Below are positions 8,644 through 18,783 of a stretch of DNA of 64,000 nt, piece after piece. Each line of letters opens with the position of its first letter. Position 1 is the first letter of the stretch. The notes under the pieces were generated by a model. It did not search any database and was not told where the DNA came from. It saw nothing but the letters and a program-made list of their open reading frames with translations. A program made the position numbers and the translations under genes. Source of the stretch: Massilia sp. Root418 (lineage in GTDB: Bacteria; Pseudomonadota; Gammaproteobacteria; Burkholderiales; Burkholderiaceae_D); NCBI RefSeq assembly GCF_001425265.1, contig NZ_LMEC01000001.1, positions 281 through 64,280 of the forward strand. Direction: 5' to 3'.

Positions 8644-10176
8644 CTATAGGCCGAAAACGGCCGCCAGCGACGGGAAGGCATGCGCTTGAAAGTCAAGCCT
8701 GCGCTCGCTGCGTATAATGACATAGTCCTTATCGAAAAGCCCGGCGGGCAACAGGTAGTACCCGATTGCCTGCTCGTTCCCCTCGTCCATGATCGGCGCG
8801 AGGACGAAATCGACTTGCCTGTCGCGCAGAATTGGGATGCGCCAGCGTAGCCTGTCGGGCGCGTACCGGTGGGCTCGCGCAACCTGAAGCTGCAGCACGA
8901 CGCTGTCGTTGACCAGAAAGCAGCTGCAGATGGCAGTCGGTTCTGCCTTGCCACCTGCGAGCATCGCATAGCGCGCAATCTCGCTTGCGAGGAACGCGCG
9001 CGTGTCATATAAACGGCGGCGCGAACGTTCGTATTGAGCATGCGCCGCGGTGACCACACCAGCCTGCCGATACGCCTCGGTCAAGGAGCCAAACCGGTAC
9101 CTGAACGTTTGGGCGCTCGGCAACTCGGGCGCTGCATTGATCAGTAACCCCGACACGCATCCATGCCTCGCCTGTAACTGGTGCAGCATGGCGAGCAACT
9201 CCAAGCTACTGTGATGCTGGCAGCGCCTGATCCGCAGCTGTTCGGCGGCCCGAAAGGCAGCGGCTGGTACCGAGGCGCGGAATGCGCCCTCGTTGCGTAT
9301 CCACATCTCGGGCGGGTTGCGTATTGTGCGCGCCTTGAGCTTGTTGGAGCTGCGGTTGAAGACGATGTTGCCGATGTATTTTTCGCTGGTCAAGACGTGT
9401 CTCACCAAGTACCTTGTCCAGGGCCTGCCGCGCTCGTCGACAATCCCGCAACTGTTCAACATCGCAGCGATGCGTGTGTACCCCAGACCGAGCTCCACGT
9501 ACCATTGAAATATTTTCTTGATCACCGCGACCTCATCGGGTGGCCCGATGGCGAACAGGACCCGGTCGCTCTTCTGAGACTTCCTTTCGCCGGCCGGCAA
9601 GATCTGCTTGAACTGCCCGTCGCAGTTGACCAGGACGCGGCGCAGCCCATATCCGGGTGTGCCGCCCGGTTTGAAGCCCAGTGCGACGAAGTTGCACTGC
9701 GCGGCGAAAACCTTGGCAGATAGCTCCCGGCTGAACTCGGCGGCCATGAGGCGTTTGAGCGCCTTGAGAATGGACGAAATGGCGGTGTTGTCGTTGGCGA
9801 ACGGCTCGGCGCAGTAGAGCACGGGAATGCCTGCGCGCCGGCAGACATACTCGTAGTAGGCGCTTTCATCGACGTCCTGAAAGCGCCCCCAGCGGCTGAC
9901 GTCGTAGACCAGGATCACGTCGAAGTCCGGTTCGCTGGTGACGTCGGCCAGGAGGCTTTGCAGGCCGGCGCGACCTTTCAGGTTCAAACCGCTTTTCCCG
10001 TGATCGACATACTGCCGCGTGATGGTCAGCGCGTTGGCCGCCGCGAAGGCGTGGAACTTGATGCGCTGGTGCTCCAGTGAATAGTTCTGGTGCTCCGTCG
10101 ACATCCGGCTGTATGTTGCGGCGCGCCGTAGTGGTGCGTCCGCACCCGGTTGGTCCGCGCCGCCTGTTGTTCGCAT
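8644..10176 (-). CDS. Large serine recombinase
   Basis: This 510-residue protein has an N-terminal resolvase catalytic domain: YSRMSTEHQ carries the nucleophilic Ser near residue 26, and VILVYDVSRWGRFQDVDES supplies the conserved Arg residues. A 'Recombinase' domain follows (GFKPGGTPGYGLRR, then ARTIRNPPEMWIRNEGAF). The C-terminal region is long, but no zinc-ribbon CXXC pairs are visible, unlike classical phage integrases. The ATG at 10176 has an ideal AAGGAGGT ribosome site. It could mediate integration, excision or inversion of mobile DNA in this accessory region; no attachment sites could be assigned. Confidence 0.85.
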   Translation of the reverse strand: MRTTGGADQPGADAPLRRAATYSRMSTEHQNYSLEHQRIKFHAFAAANALTITRQYVDHGKSGLNLKGRAGLQSLLADVTSEPDFDVILVYDVSRWGRFQDVDESAYYEYVCRRAGIPVLYCAEPFANDNTAISSILKALKRLMAAEFSRELSAKVFAAQCNFVALGFKPGGTPGYGLRRVLVNCDGQFKQILPAGERKSQKSDRVLFAIGPPDEVAVIKKIFQWYVELGLGYTRIAAMLNSCGIVDERGRPWTRYLVRHVLTSEKYIGNIVFNRSSNKLKARTIRNPPEMWIRNEGAFRASVPAAAFRAAEQLRIRRCQHHSSLELLAMLHQLQARHGCVSGLLINAAPELPSAQTFRYRFGSLTEAYRQAGVVTAAHAQYERSRRRLYDTRAFLASEIARYAMLAGGKAEPTAICSCFLVNDSVVLQLQVARAHRYAPDRLRWRIPILRDRQVDFVLAPIMDEGNEQAIGYYLLPAGLFDKDYVIIRSERRLDFQAHAFPSLAAVFGL

Positions 10177-10260
10177 GCTACCTCCTTGTGCGCCAAAACA
10201 GCACTGCCATTGCAGGCTGCGCTCCTTTACTGATCAGCATAGACGCCGGCCGGCGGTTCG

Positions 10261-10407
10261 CTAGCTCGGCCGCCTGCGAAGCAGTGCGGAACGCGCGAGT
10301 TCGATGTCTACGCCATTGTCAAAGAGGAAGCAGGCGGCGTAGTAGACGCCGTGCATATCCCGCAGCGATTGCGCGACTAGGCAAAGCCGATGTAGTCGAA
10401 TATCCAT
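10261..10407 (-). CDS. Possible 48-residue small protein
   Basis: The frame from the ATG at 10407 encodes 48 residues (MDIRLHRLCLVAQSLRDMHG, then VYYAACFLFDNGVDIELARS and a basic end). The amphipathic mid-section looks like a folded small protein. It lies directly upstream of the serine recombinase on the same strand. The ribosome site is weak and no family is recognised. Confidence 0.4.
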   Translation of the reverse strand: MDIRLHRLCLVAQSLRDMHGVYYAACFLFDNGVDIELARSALLRRRPS

Positions 10408-10877
10408 GGTCTGATCTTACCGGCGCCTCGTCGGGCCGTTTTGCGCTAAGTCAAACATGGAGCGACCGGCAAATTGACGCTTCCAGTGGCACGACAAGTA
10501 CGGAACGGGTACTTGTCCTACGGCTCGACTGCCAGCGCGCCTACGAGGGGCCGGTGGAGTGGGGAATAAGATGGCCCTATTCGCTTTAGGTACGCTTGCA
10601 CGCAGGATGGCGCGCCGGGCTACCGTCGGCCAGGCGAAGCGGCTGGTGAGCACCGGCTAGCCGAAGCACAAGGCTGCAGAGGAGGGAAGATGGTTCCGAG
10701 GGGCGGAAAGGCCGCGCTGGATCTTGTGGCCTCGAACGAGACGATCGCGGTACGACAGGCCGACATCAGCGCGTCGCCGCACCGCGCCCCACGTAGCGCA
10801 GCCCGTATCAACACGGATGGCCACACTCGCCGGCCGTCCCGCCAAGCGGCGTGCCGTCGTTTTCCGATAGATCGTAT
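10408..10877. other. 470-bp interval without a supported gene
   Basis: Short overlapping frames exist on both strands but none has a ribosome site with coherent protein sequence. It lies between divergently transcribed genes, so it should hold promoters for both sides. Confidence 0.35.
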
Positions 10878-11276
10878 ATGAACCATACTGGTAGCCGCAG
10901 AATCCTAGTCGTCGATGACAGCCAGGATGTCATCAACCTGCTGGTCGAAATGTTCACCTCCTGGGGGCATGAGGTCGGAACCGTCTGCTGCGGCGCTGAC
11001 GCGGTCTCGGCTGTGGTCCGGTTGGCGCCCGATATCGTCTTTCTCGACATTAGCATGCCGGACATGAACGGGTTCGAAGTCGCGGCCCGGGTGCGCAGCC
11101 TGGAGGGTCGGTCGCCGAGGCTGGTGGCGTTCACGTCTTTCATGGACGCGGCATTCATGCAGAAGGCCCGCGCTACGGGTTTCGACTTGCATGTGCCCAA
11201 AACAGCCGACTTGCCTCGCCTGCTGGCAGCGCTGGAAATTGCGCCCGCAGCGCACGGCGAGGGCAGCCGGCGTTAA
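10878..11276 (+). CDS. Stand-alone CheY-like response regulator receiver
   Basis: This 132-residue single receiver domain has the beta1 acidic pair in ILVVDDSQD, the phospho-acceptor Asp in IVFLDISMPDMNGFEV, and a Thr in LVAFTSF. The switch Lys is in LHVPKT. No output domain follows, so it would act by protein-protein interaction, receiving phosphate from a kinase encoded elsewhere. The ATG at 10878 is preferred over the upstream in-frame GTG because it directly precedes the receiver fold. No kinase or chemotaxis gene is adjacent. Confidence 0.85.
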   Translation: MNHTGSRRILVVDDSQDVINLLVEMFTSWGHEVGTVCCGADAVSAVVRLAPDIVFLDISMPDMNGFEVAARVRSLEGRSPRLVAFTSFMDAAFMQKARATGFDLHVPKTADLPRLLAALEIAPAAHGEGSRR

Positions 11277-11652
11277 GCCTTGACCGTGGCGCTGGCGAAA
11301 CGCCGCGTACGCGTTGCCGCGGCGTAGGCTCAGCGTGAGGCCGAGCGCCATGGCGACCTTCGAGGTGACGCATAGATTGAGGTCCAGTGCTGCGGGATCT
11401 GGAACTCCCGCGCGGTGCCGATGGGCCGTCAGAGGCGCGAGAGCATTCCGCGCGGAATCCGAGCTATGTTGGCCCAGCGAGCCAAAATCCGAGTTGTCCG
11501 GGCGGTGTCGGTCGGCGGGTGGCGCCGCAGCAGCGCTGCCTCGGCAGAGGAGTTGGTGCGGCGCAGCGGAGCGGTCCCGTTGTGGTGCATCCGGTAGCTG
11601 CATATATGGTGCGGGGACAAGACGATACCGGCCTGCGCTAGCGCCGCGCAGG
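11277..11652. other. 376-bp interval without a supported gene
   Basis: Long overlapping frames here are compositional artefacts of GC-rich DNA. No ribosome site, terminator or repeat was recognised. Confidence 0.35.
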
Positions 11653-11877
11653 CTACCAGTGGCTGATGTTCTTGCTATATGCGACGGCATCTGGTGCACG
11701 CGCCGTTCCATCCCTTCGGGCTCCTTCATGCGCGAGCACGCGGACGACGACTTCGTCACGCACCTTGTGCTTGCGGAGGAAGCGCAGTGAATAGCTCGTA
11801 TCGCGTGTCGTCGCCATGATCATTCCGACCTCGACGACAATCGCCATGGCAAAGTCGGACCGCCGTTCGGTAGTCAT
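11653..11877 (-). CDS. Small hypothetical protein
   Basis: A 74-residue frame starts at the ATG at 11877, preceded by a GAGG ribosome site. The middle (TSYSLRFLRKHKVRDEVVVR, then VLA) resembles short helical proteins found in this bacterial group in which a helix, a turn and a conserved valine-rich helix recur. The C-terminus is less convincing. No function can be given. Confidence 0.4.
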   Translation of the reverse strand: MTTERRSDFAMAIVVEVGMIMATTRDTSYSLRFLRKHKVRDEVVVRVLAHEGARRDGTARAPDAVAYSKNISHW

Positions 11878-12059
11878 ATCGCGCCTCTATTGGGCCGGTG
11901 TTGAACTTTTTTCTCCCAAATAATTGTAGGCGCTTCCCGGTATCGCAGGATTGCAATTTACTATCAACGCCCCGATAATCTCGCGCTTGGCTATTGCTCG
12001 TGCGCGGAAGAGCAGCGCCGTGCACGGAATTGCTAGGATTGACAGATTGGAGCGTTAAA

Positions 12060-12236
12060 ATGGCCGCTGAGATAAATGAGAGTTGGCTGGGCGACAGGTC
12101 GAAGATCAATCTGGACGAGGAGTGGGAGGTCGCGTTCTGGACCCGGAAGCTGGGCCTGACGCGAGATCAGCTGGCCGCTGTTGTGAAGGCGGCGGGACCG
12201 GTGGTGTTCGACGTGCTCAAAGCGCTAGACGCATAG
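12060..12236 (+). CDS. DUF3606 family small protein
   Basis: The 58-residue product contains DRSKINLDEEWEVAFWTRKL, then GLTRDQLAAVVKAAG. This matches the short DUF3606 family (D-R-x-K-I-N-x-x-E then W-x-x-K-x-G). The ATG at 12060 follows a GGAG ribosome site. Members are soluble, of unknown function, and common in Proteobacteria as single genes, as here. Confidence 0.75.
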   Translation: MAAEINESWLGDRSKINLDEEWEVAFWTRKLGLTRDQLAAVVKAAGPVVFDVLKALDA

Positions 12237-12561
12237 ACGCGTCCGCAGCGCGGCCCTGCAGCCGAGCACGCGGCATGGGAACGCGTGGCCAAGCAAAAAA
12301 TTTTCCCGATGCCTGGTGACCGAATGTGTTGAGACGAGGTGCTTTCATGCCAGCAATGTCGGCATCGCTCTGGCGCTCGGTGCGCAGAATTGGAGCGCGC
12401 CGGCAACGCGGTGCATCGGTGTAAAGGCATCACTGCAAATCGTGCAAGGCCCCGGCACTGCTCACGCGGATTTTTGATGGTATCTCTGATGGTGTTGCCC
12501 CTCCGCTAGACCAGAAATTTTCGCTGAATCACGGACTTAGGAATGCCGTAAATAATAGAGT
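12237..12561. other. Non-coding interval next to the island
   Basis: No supported gene. This segment separates the DUF3606 gene from the left direct repeat of the RHS island. Confidence 0.35.
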
Positions 12562-12680
12562 GGGAATGGTACCCGTAACATTTCGGCCTTTAGGGGCATG
12601 TTTAGGGGCATATGTGCCACCAGAATTCGCAATGACCAGTGCAGGTATGGTGCGCTTTGGTGTTTTCGATTCCGGCTCGG
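12562..12680 (+). repeat. Left direct repeat of RHS island (att-like)
   Basis: This 119-bp segment recurs in the same orientation at 18584-18701 with about eight differences (~93% identity); the last 38 bp are identical. The right end followed by GGCACCA resembles the 3' end of a tRNA (TTCGATTCC arm then CCA), but no intact tRNA is present. Two TAGGGGCAT boxes lie inside this copy. An integrase remnant begins just downstream, as expected for an attachment site. Confidence 0.7.
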
Positions 12681-12829
12681 GCACCAATTCGACGTCCGGC
12701 GCCGTCCCGCGGTTTCTTCAATATGTCCAGTCTCCTATGGAGTAGCGGGCCTTTCACTACCCACACTTCCATCAGGGCCGTTGACGAAGAGAGGGGCGGC
12801 TGTCTTTCGGCCGATATCCGGAGGTTTGC

Positions 12830-13244
12830 CTGGCTCAAGCAAGGGCAGCCCGCGCACAGGCGCGAGATGAAGGCAGTCGACCTCGATCCTGGGCAAGCCA
12901 GGCGAGAAGCCGAGCACGCCAACTCAGCGGCCGCTACCCATACGGTTGAAATCACCGCGCGGCAGTGGCTTGCCAAGAGTGCTGCAGAGCGCGCGACGAG
13001 CACACAGCATAAAAACATCCGCTGGCTGGAGCGAAAGATCTTCCCTGAGATCGGTGCAATGCCTGTATGTGCAATCAGGCCTCAGCACATGCTGGCTGCT
13101 CTGCAAAAGATCGCGGCGCGTGGAGCAGTTGAATCTGCACACAAGATCAAGCAGCTTTGTGGCCAAGTGTTCCGCTACGCGGTCGCTTGCGGGCTTGCGG
13201 AACGCGACATGAGGTCGGACTTGCGTGGGGCACTGTGCATGTAG
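12830..13244 (+). pseudogene. P4-type tyrosine integrase remnant
   Basis: The frame reads AVDLDPGQARREAEHANSAA, then the core-binding segment ITARQWLAKSAAERATSTQH, RKIFPEIGAMPVCAIRPQHM, and FRYAVACGLAERDMRSDLRG. These are the arm-proximal and core-binding parts of CP4/P4-like integrases. The N-terminal DNA-binding start and the whole catalytic domain (RHRY residues) are missing: the frame stops at 13244 just after the DLRGAL position. It is therefore a broken gene. Its place beside the left repeat suggests it once integrated the island. Confidence 0.75.
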
Positions 13245-13397
13245 TCTCAGCTGCGCCTCGGCGCATGTCCTAAAGTGCGGATGTGCGCTCTGAACGCCGT
13301 GCCTGCGAAGGAATCCTGGCGCGATGCTTGAAGCGCACTTCTGATCGGTTCGCCGCAATGGTTAGTAACCCCTGGGGCCGTTGATCAGCCGAGGAAA

Positions 13398-13997
13398 TCA
13401 ACTAACGCTGTACAAACGAAAAATGTTTGCGTCCTGGACTCGTCGTAGTTCGATAATTTCTAACCCTGCATTCTCGCAGCGTTGAATGTAGGCTTCACTG
13501 TAGGCGCGGAGGTCATCCGGATTATCGAAGAGGCCGTTTGAATTTAATTTCAACAAGAACTCTTCGAACACGGTCGAGATGGTGAAAACGCCCATTCTGA
13601 TCAACGAACCAAAGCCGTCAACATATATGTCATACCCCAGAAAAGCAGTCATACTTGGCTCGTCGGAAGGCGCATTATCTATCCAAACCAACTCATCTTC
13701 GGCGCCAGAACCAAGCGCAGAGAACATGAGCGATCTCGCTTCCGAGATGTCGACACAAACGCCGGGGCCATAGGTCGGCGTTGCCGAAACCTGTATCGTA
13801 CGGCGCAATGATACTAAATCGTTGCTAAGCTTACCGGAATAGAAGGCTTCATCGAGGCTCCACCAAGGATCTCGATCAAGGCCTAGGTAATTAATGATAG
13901 TGCCGTCCCTTGTTACGGGGATTAACGTATCACCGTTGCAGCGGCCAACATGCTGTGGAAGTAATAATGCGACGTAACCGCAGATTATGTTTTTCAT
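13398..13997 (-). CDS. Putative immunity protein for the RHS toxin
   Basis: The ATG at 13997 lies one base after the RHS stop codon (TAAAATG arrangement), giving 199 residues. The start (MKNIICGYVALLLPQHVGRC) is mildly hydrophobic. The rest is an acidic soluble domain (for example WIDNAPSDEPSMTAFLGYD) with no family I recognise. Placement directly after a polymorphic toxin C-terminus, translational coupling and low pI are the hallmarks of a cognate immunity gene. The function is inferred from position only. Confidence 0.6.
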   Translation of the reverse strand: MKNIICGYVALLLPQHVGRCNGDTLIPVTRDGTIINYLGLDRDPWWSLDEAFYSGKLSNDLVSLRRTIQVSATPTYGPGVCVDISEARSLMFSALGSGAEDELVWIDNAPSDEPSMTAFLGYDIYVDGFGSLIRMGVFTISTVFEEFLLKLNSNGLFDNPDDLRAYSEAYIQRCENAGLEIIELRRVQDANIFRLYSVS

Positions 13998-13998
13998 T

Positions 13999-16900
13999 TT
14001 ATTTAACAGGAATGTGTTTGACACCGGTGCCAGGAATGTGAATGTGAGGGCCACCAATCCAGTGGTCCTTCTTGCGATCGTCGCGCACGTCCAGGCCAAG
14101 CTCTCGCCCCCAGTCAAGCAAGGTGTCGGCATCTGTTTCGGAGACAGGTCGCCGGCCTCCCTTCGTTTCATCTTTAATCAGATCGCCGAGCGCTTGCTCG
14201 TCCGGAGACTTGGAATTGGCCATCCATTGATCAATCGCCTTGACCGTCGCGCCGCATGCCTTGACCGCAAGCGCTCCAACTGCAATGGCTGTGCCTGCGC
14301 AAAACGGATTTGCAGCGCAAGCTACTACCGCGACTGGTACCACAAGCCCTGTCGGATCACTATATCTGACGGGATTCCCGAGAGCGTAAGCGTAGGTATT
14401 CAGGCCGCTGGTCAACCCAATGGGGTCGCTTTGCACATAGCGTCCTAGCGACGCATCGTAATATCGATGCCAGTTATACCAGAGTCCTGTTTCTGCATCA
14501 TAGTATTGGCCAGGAAAGCCGATGTTCATACCACCTACGGAGTCCAAGACCACTTTCCGATCGAAAGCGGCATTGTCGGCGCGCCAGACCATTTGGTCGC
14601 TGTCGTTGGTGAGTGACACTGGCCGCCCAAGGCGGTCGTTATGGCTGGCATAGAATTTCCCTTCGCGCTCTATACCAAGCAATTCCCCAGCGAGCCAGAC
14701 GTAATTCGTGCGTAGCGCGCCTGTAACCTCGGCTAACAGTTCGCCAGCGGGACCGTAGACGTATCTGGTGGTGGCACCAGCAGCCTGCTTTTGCACGCGC
14801 TGGTTGAACGCGTTGTTGGCGTAGATGCCAAGTGCGCCGGCAGAACCGCTGACCTTGGATAACCGATGGAAGGCATCGTACTCGTAGGTGCGCGTACCGG
14901 CCGTACCAGTTTCTTGGTATAGGTCGCCGATGGCGTTGTACTGGAAACTGCGCGATTTTCCTCCTCCTTGCCACAAGTCCAGGCGATTGCTGCTTGGGGA
15001 AGTGGTGAACTGGTACGTCGCGCCGAGGCGTTGGTGTTCGGTACGGTTGCCGTTCGAATCCCACGCGAATACCTGAACGTCTGCATTCGGTCCCGAGGCC
15101 TTGACCCTGTCCGCCGTGTCATACTGCGGCGCTTCGCTGAGCGACGAGTAGGCATGGTTGGTTATGCTTGATGTGGTGTCGTTCAGATTGTAGCTGAAGC
15201 TTTGATTAACAGCGTTCAGGCTGTACAGCCGCCCGATTCGACCATCGGCATCCAGCGATACTGATCTCGGAATGCCATTGCCGTGGGACCATGCGTAACG
15301 CACGCCGGTGGCCGGCTGGTATAGGAATTGCGACGCTAGCGTAGCGCCCACGCCGGCTAGATTGCTACTGATCTTGCTGAGCTTGCCGTAGCTGTCATAG
15401 GCATAGGTGAGCGTCAAGCCCGTGTAGCCCATCCCGGTCACACGGCCGGCCAAGTCGAAGGTCCAGGTGGTTGGATAAGAGGTGCCGCCGATAGTCGCGG
15501 TTTTGTTTTCTAGTTCGCCTGCGGCGTTATAAGTGAACGTAGTTGTGCCAGTTGCATCGGTGATACGGGTCAAGAAGCCTTTGCCGTATGTGCCCTCGTC
15601 ATATGTAAAAGTTTCCGTTACACCGTTGCGGGTGCGGGTTTTCATCCGGTCCAGCGCGTCATAAGTGTACGTGGTGGCGCCGCCAAGTTTCGTTTCGCTG
15701 GCTAGACGGCCAATGCTGTCATAGTCATAGGTCACCGTTCCGCCATCGCGGCTGACGACGGTCTTGACGTCGCCGAACCCTGTGTACGTATACTCGGTCC
15801 GAACAATGCGCGGATCGTCAACGTACTGCAGGCGTCCGTCGTTGTCGTACTCCCATCGGGTCACACCGCCGTCAGACGCAGTGCGCTTGATTGGACGGTT
15901 TTGAGCGTCGTAGTCAAACCAGGTTCCCCGGCCCGCAGCGTCGTGTTGCATTTTGACGTTGCCATTCGCGTCGTATTCGAACTGCCGCCATTGGCCATTG
16001 TTTCCAGAAATCGTGTAGGGACGGCCCAGCGAATCGTATTTTATAGTCCGGCGGAATTCTCCTGCCAGCGTCGCCACGGGCGTGCTGCCGGTCCCGGGTG
16101 TATAGCGCTGCGAGGTCCAGATTTTGGTGTTATTGGCGACATCATAAGTTTCCGTGACAAAGCTGTTGGCAGCATCGCCGGTCTTTTCCAGGCCGCCGCT
16201 GACATCGTATCGGAAGCGGTCCACGCGGCCGGTCGCGTAAGTAATATCGGTAACTTGGTGATTGTTGTTGTAGGCGAACTTGGTGACACGGCTACCAGCA
16301 GGCAAACGCAGCGTATGCTGATGCATATTGCCCTTTGCCTCATATCCGTAGTCTTCATTTACACCGTTCAAATTTGTGTGGCGCCCCGGCTGTCCCATGC
16401 TGTTATAAAGCGACCAGCTCTCGGTTTGCCCGAGATAGTTGGTGCGGCTCGTCAGGTTGCCGCTGGCATCGTAGACCTTTGTCTCAACGACGGTAGATCC
16501 TGGAAGCGTTCGCGTTGTCGTGCGGGTGGCTACGACATTGCTGGGGTGCTGCGTGTAGCTATAAACCAGCTTGCGCTGGGCGCCTGTTTTTAGATCGTCC
16601 CAGGTTTCGCTCGCCACTTCGCCGGCATCGTAGGTATAGGTCACGCGTGCGTAAGGGGTACCGCTGGTTCCGCGGTATTCCGCCGAGACGATGTCGTCGT
16701 TCACCCACGTGTTTACAACTGTCAATGCGTCGCTGCTTGTGTAGGCTGTGGTGTACTCGAGCAAGCGCCCGGTGGCGTCATACGTGTAGTCGGTTCGGTT
16801 GCCGTTCCAGTCATCCTTGTAATCGGCGAAGCCATTGCTGTCATAAGCGGTAAGGGCGTTGGCTGCGGTCGGACACGTAGCGGTCGGGTTGCGCGATACT

Positions 16901-18174
16901 GTTGTGGTCTTTAGCTCGCCTCGAACATTTTCGAAGTTGTACGTAGTTGCCTGGTCACGTACATCTTTGACGATCGTCTGGAGGTAGTTGTATTCGAAGG
17001 AGTCTCTTTCTTTACCGCTCTCCAGGCGGCTTTCTTTGACGCGGCCGTCAGGATGGTAGCTGTAGGTGCTGTAGCGTACACCGTTGATTATCAAGCCGGT
17101 GAGTAGCGTTGGACGGTTGTTTCCATTGTCGTAAACATACTCGCGAACGTCCTGGGCGGTGGCACCCGGTGAAGTCACTTTTGACAGCATGTTACTGGTA
17201 TTGTACTCATAGCGCCAGAGATTTCCGGCAGGATCTTTGACGTTATTTACCAGTCCGTTTCCACCATATCCGAACACCAGGGCCTTGCCGGCGGGGCTGG
17301 TCACACTAACGACCTTGGTTCCCTGGTAGCCGAACGTCGTCTTTGCATACCGGCTGTCTGAATAGCTCTGGATATACCCGGTGGCACTGTACGTGTAGTT
17401 TTCTTTCTGCCGTTCCAGTTCCCATCGGACGTTATAGAAGTAAGTCAGCACGCCGGCGGCTCTGGACGCTTCAAAATTGCCGGCCGCGCCCTTTGCTAGG
17501 TAAAAGTATTCGGTTCCGGGGACAACGTTAGTTGTCTCGGCGGCAGAGGCCCTTTTCCTCTTGGCTTCCAAGATTATTTCACTGTCGCTACCGCCACTTT
17601 GGATCAACAGCGTGTAAATAAACTTACTGCCATCCGGCCGGGTGTGGGTCACCGTGCGCGGAGGGCAATTGCCAGTGCTGGGATCGTGATAACAGGTGGT
17701 GGTATCGAACGTCAAGCGCGGATAGTCGAAGTTTGACATCCATTGCGGTCCGAACATGGTGCCGGAAGCATTGATACTTCTATATCTGCGATGAAGACCT
17801 AGGCCGTAATCACCGCCGGCCTGGAAGTCCGTTTCGGGAAGCAGCTTTTCGCCAGTTGAAATAACTACCGGATTGGCTGTGACCGGGGTTTCCCGGCTGC
17901 ATGCATTTATAGCTGAATTGTTTTCAGATCCAGTCTCGGCCAACTGCCCCTTGCCAGGGCCATCTCTGGCGTCCGAGTTAACGTCCCGGCCATAGGCCTC
18001 GCGTACGACCTCACGTGCCTGCCGCATGTCGACGATATCCCACCAACTTATACGCGGTGCAGGGGTCGGATCCGATACCGGACGAGTACCTTTGATAACC
18101 ACGATTTGCGTTGCCTCAGCATGAGACAATATAAGTTGGCTGAAAAGCACGGCGATAGTAACCAGGAGCTTCAT
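13999..18174 (-). CDS. Secreted RHS-repeat polymorphic toxin
   Basis: This 1,391-residue protein has a Sec signal peptide ([21 protein letters not shown]). A DUF6531-like N-terminal segment follows ([20 protein letters not shown]), then dozens of YD/RHS repeats (YDxxGRL, YDAxGNL types). The core ends in the conserved RHS closure ([20 protein letters not shown] then [11 protein letters not shown]). After a glycine/alanine-rich helix the last ~75 residues form a variable C-terminal domain ([20 protein letters not shown], then [20 protein letters not shown]) rich in His, the presumed toxin. The start has an AAGGAAG ribosome site. The Sec signal suggests export by the general pathway rather than VgrG-linked type VI delivery. 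The toxin activity is not assigned. Confidence 0.9.
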   Translation of the reverse strand: MKLLVTIAVLFSQLILSHAEATQIVVIKGTRPVSDPTPAPRISWWDIVDMRQAREVVREAYGRDVNSDARDGPGKGQLAETGSENNSAINACSRETPVTANPVVISTGEKLLPETDFQAGGDYGLGLHRRYRSINASGTMFGPQWMSNFDYPRLTFDTTTCYHDPSTGNCPPRTVTHTRPDGSKFIYTLLIQSGGSDSEIILEAKRKRASAAETTNVVPGTEYFYLAKGAAGNFEASRAAGVLTYFYNVRWELERQKENYTYSATGYIQSYSDSRYAKTTFGYQGTKVVSVTSPAGKALVFGYGGNGLVNNVKDPAGNLWRYEYNTSNMLSKVTSPGATAQDVREYVYDNGNNRPTLLTGLIINGVRYSTYSYHPDGRVKESRLESGKERDSFEYNYLQTIVKDVRDQATTYNFENVRGELKTTTVSRNPTATCPTAANALTAYDSNGFADYKDDWNGNRTDYTYDATGRLLEYTTAYTSSDALTVVNTWVNDDIVSAEYRGTSGTPYARVTYTYDAGEVASETWDDLKTGAQRKLVYSYTQHPSNVVATRTTTRTLPGSTVVETKVYDASGNLTSRTNYLGQTESWSLYNSMGQPGRHTNLNGVNEDYGYEAKGNMHQHTLRLPAGSRVTKFAYNNNHQVTDITYATGRVDRFRYDVSGGLEKTGDAANSFVTETYDVANNTKIWTSQRYTPGTGSTPVATLAGEFRRTIKYDSLGRPYTISGNNGQWRQFEYDANGNVKMQHDAAGRGTWFDYDAQNRPIKRTASDGGVTRWEYDNDGRLQYVDDPRIVRTEYTYTGFGDVKTVVSRDGGTVTYDYDSIGRLASETKLGGATTYTYDALDRMKTRTRNGVTETFTYDEGTYGKGFLTRITDATGTTTFTYNAAGELENKTATIGGTSYPTTWTFDLAGRVTGMGYTGLTLTYAYDSYGKLSKISSNLAGVGATLASQFLYQPATGVRYAWSHGNGIPRSVSLDADGRIGRLYSLNAVNQSFSYNLNDTTSSITNHAYSSLSEAPQYDTADRVKASGPNADVQVFAWDSNGNRTEHQRLGATYQFTTSPSSNRLDLWQGGGKSRSFQYNAIGDLYQETGTAGTRTYEYDAFHRLSKVSGSAGALGIYANNAFNQRVQKQAAGATTRYVYGPAGELLAEVTGALRTNYVWLAGELLGIEREGKFYASHNDRLGRPVSLTNDSDQMVWRADNAAFDRKVVLDSVGGMNIGFPGQYYDAETGLWYNWHRYYDASLGRYVQSDPIGLTSGLNTYAYALGNPVRYSDPTGLVVPVAVVACAANPFCAGTAIAVGALAVKACGATVKAIDQWMANSKSPDEQALGDLIKDETKGGRRPVSETDADTLLDWGRELGLDVRDDRKKDHWIGGPHIHIPGTGVKHIPVK

Positions 18175-18206
18175 GTAGCTTCCTTCATGATAGGGTAGTT
18201 ATTAAA

Positions 18207-18234
18207 ATTATAACTTCTGAATTGAAGCATGGAA
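18207..18234 (-). promoter_or_regulatory. Candidate RHS promoter
   Basis: On the reverse strand a perfect -10 TATAAT (18212-18207) lies 33 bp before the RHS ATG, with a weak -35 (TTCCAT) 16 bp upstream. The AT-rich stretch stands out in this region. Confidence 0.45.
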
Positions 18235-18583
18235 CTCATCAGGAACCGCGCACGATACGGGCAGAAAATGTCTAGGGATCTCGTCGTCCCAGTAGATAGG
18301 GAACCACTCAGTGCGAATGCCAACGCTCCGTCCGCGAGAGCCATTGTTCCGCTGGGCTAAGTTTAGGCGGCGCCGCCGGACTGCCCGAGCCTGCTTCGAT
18401 TCGATTGTTCCAGATGCGTTTCCAGATTCTGTCGCTTCCGGCTTACCCAAGCGCGGCGTCATCCCGGGGCGTTCGCGCCTTTTGCGGGCTGGACTGTCGG
18501 GCTGTGCATCGAGCCTGTGGAACGGGCCTCGCCCTTGGCGAGGTATGCTTTACTTACAGTACAGCGTCCGTTAGAGCATGGAG
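18235..18583. other. Non-coding interval inside the island
   Basis: Between the RHS promoter and the right repeat there is no convincing gene. The frames here are short and lack ribosome sites. Confidence 0.35.
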
Positions 18584-18701
18584 GGGAATGTTACCCGTAA
18601 CATTCCGGCCTTTAGGGGCATTTTCACGGGCATGTGTGCCACCAAATTCGCAATGACCAGTGAAGGTATGGTGCGCTTTGGTGTTTTCGATTCCGGCTCG
18701 G
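18584..18701 (+). repeat. Right direct repeat of RHS island (att-like)
   Basis: This is the second copy of the ~119-bp repeat at 12562-12680, in the same orientation. It ends 82 bp from the chrA stop. Unlike the left copy it is followed by GCCCATTC rather than the CCA-like sequence, so the tRNA-like 3' end is incomplete here. Confidence 0.7.
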
Positions 18702-18783
18702 CCCATTCTTTCAAAACGGCAGTGCGCCCAGGTTTCAACGGCGCGCCTGCTTGGCTGATGGCCTGCGGCCCGATACTCTCCGC

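Larger units (their letters stand above)
12562..18701. mobile_element. Degraded genomic island carrying an RHS toxin locus
   Basis: Direct repeats of ~119 bp flank 6.1 kb containing a truncated integrase at the left end and an RHS toxin plus its likely immunity gene. The coding DNA inside has lower GC and less biased codon use than the chrBA genes to its right. The layout (tRNA-like end, integrase, cargo, repeat) is that of an integrase-borne island that can no longer excise by its own integrase. Confidence 0.65.

Noticed and set aside
12650..12690. Possible complete tRNA gene at the island edge
   Set aside because: Only a TTCGATTCC-like arm and a CCA-like end are visible. No acceptor, D or anticodon stems could be paired upstream, so it is treated as a relic.
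18208..18462. An 84-codon reverse frame upstream of the RHS gene
   Set aside because: It covers the likely RHS promoter, has a basic low-complexity start, and lacks a ribosome site.
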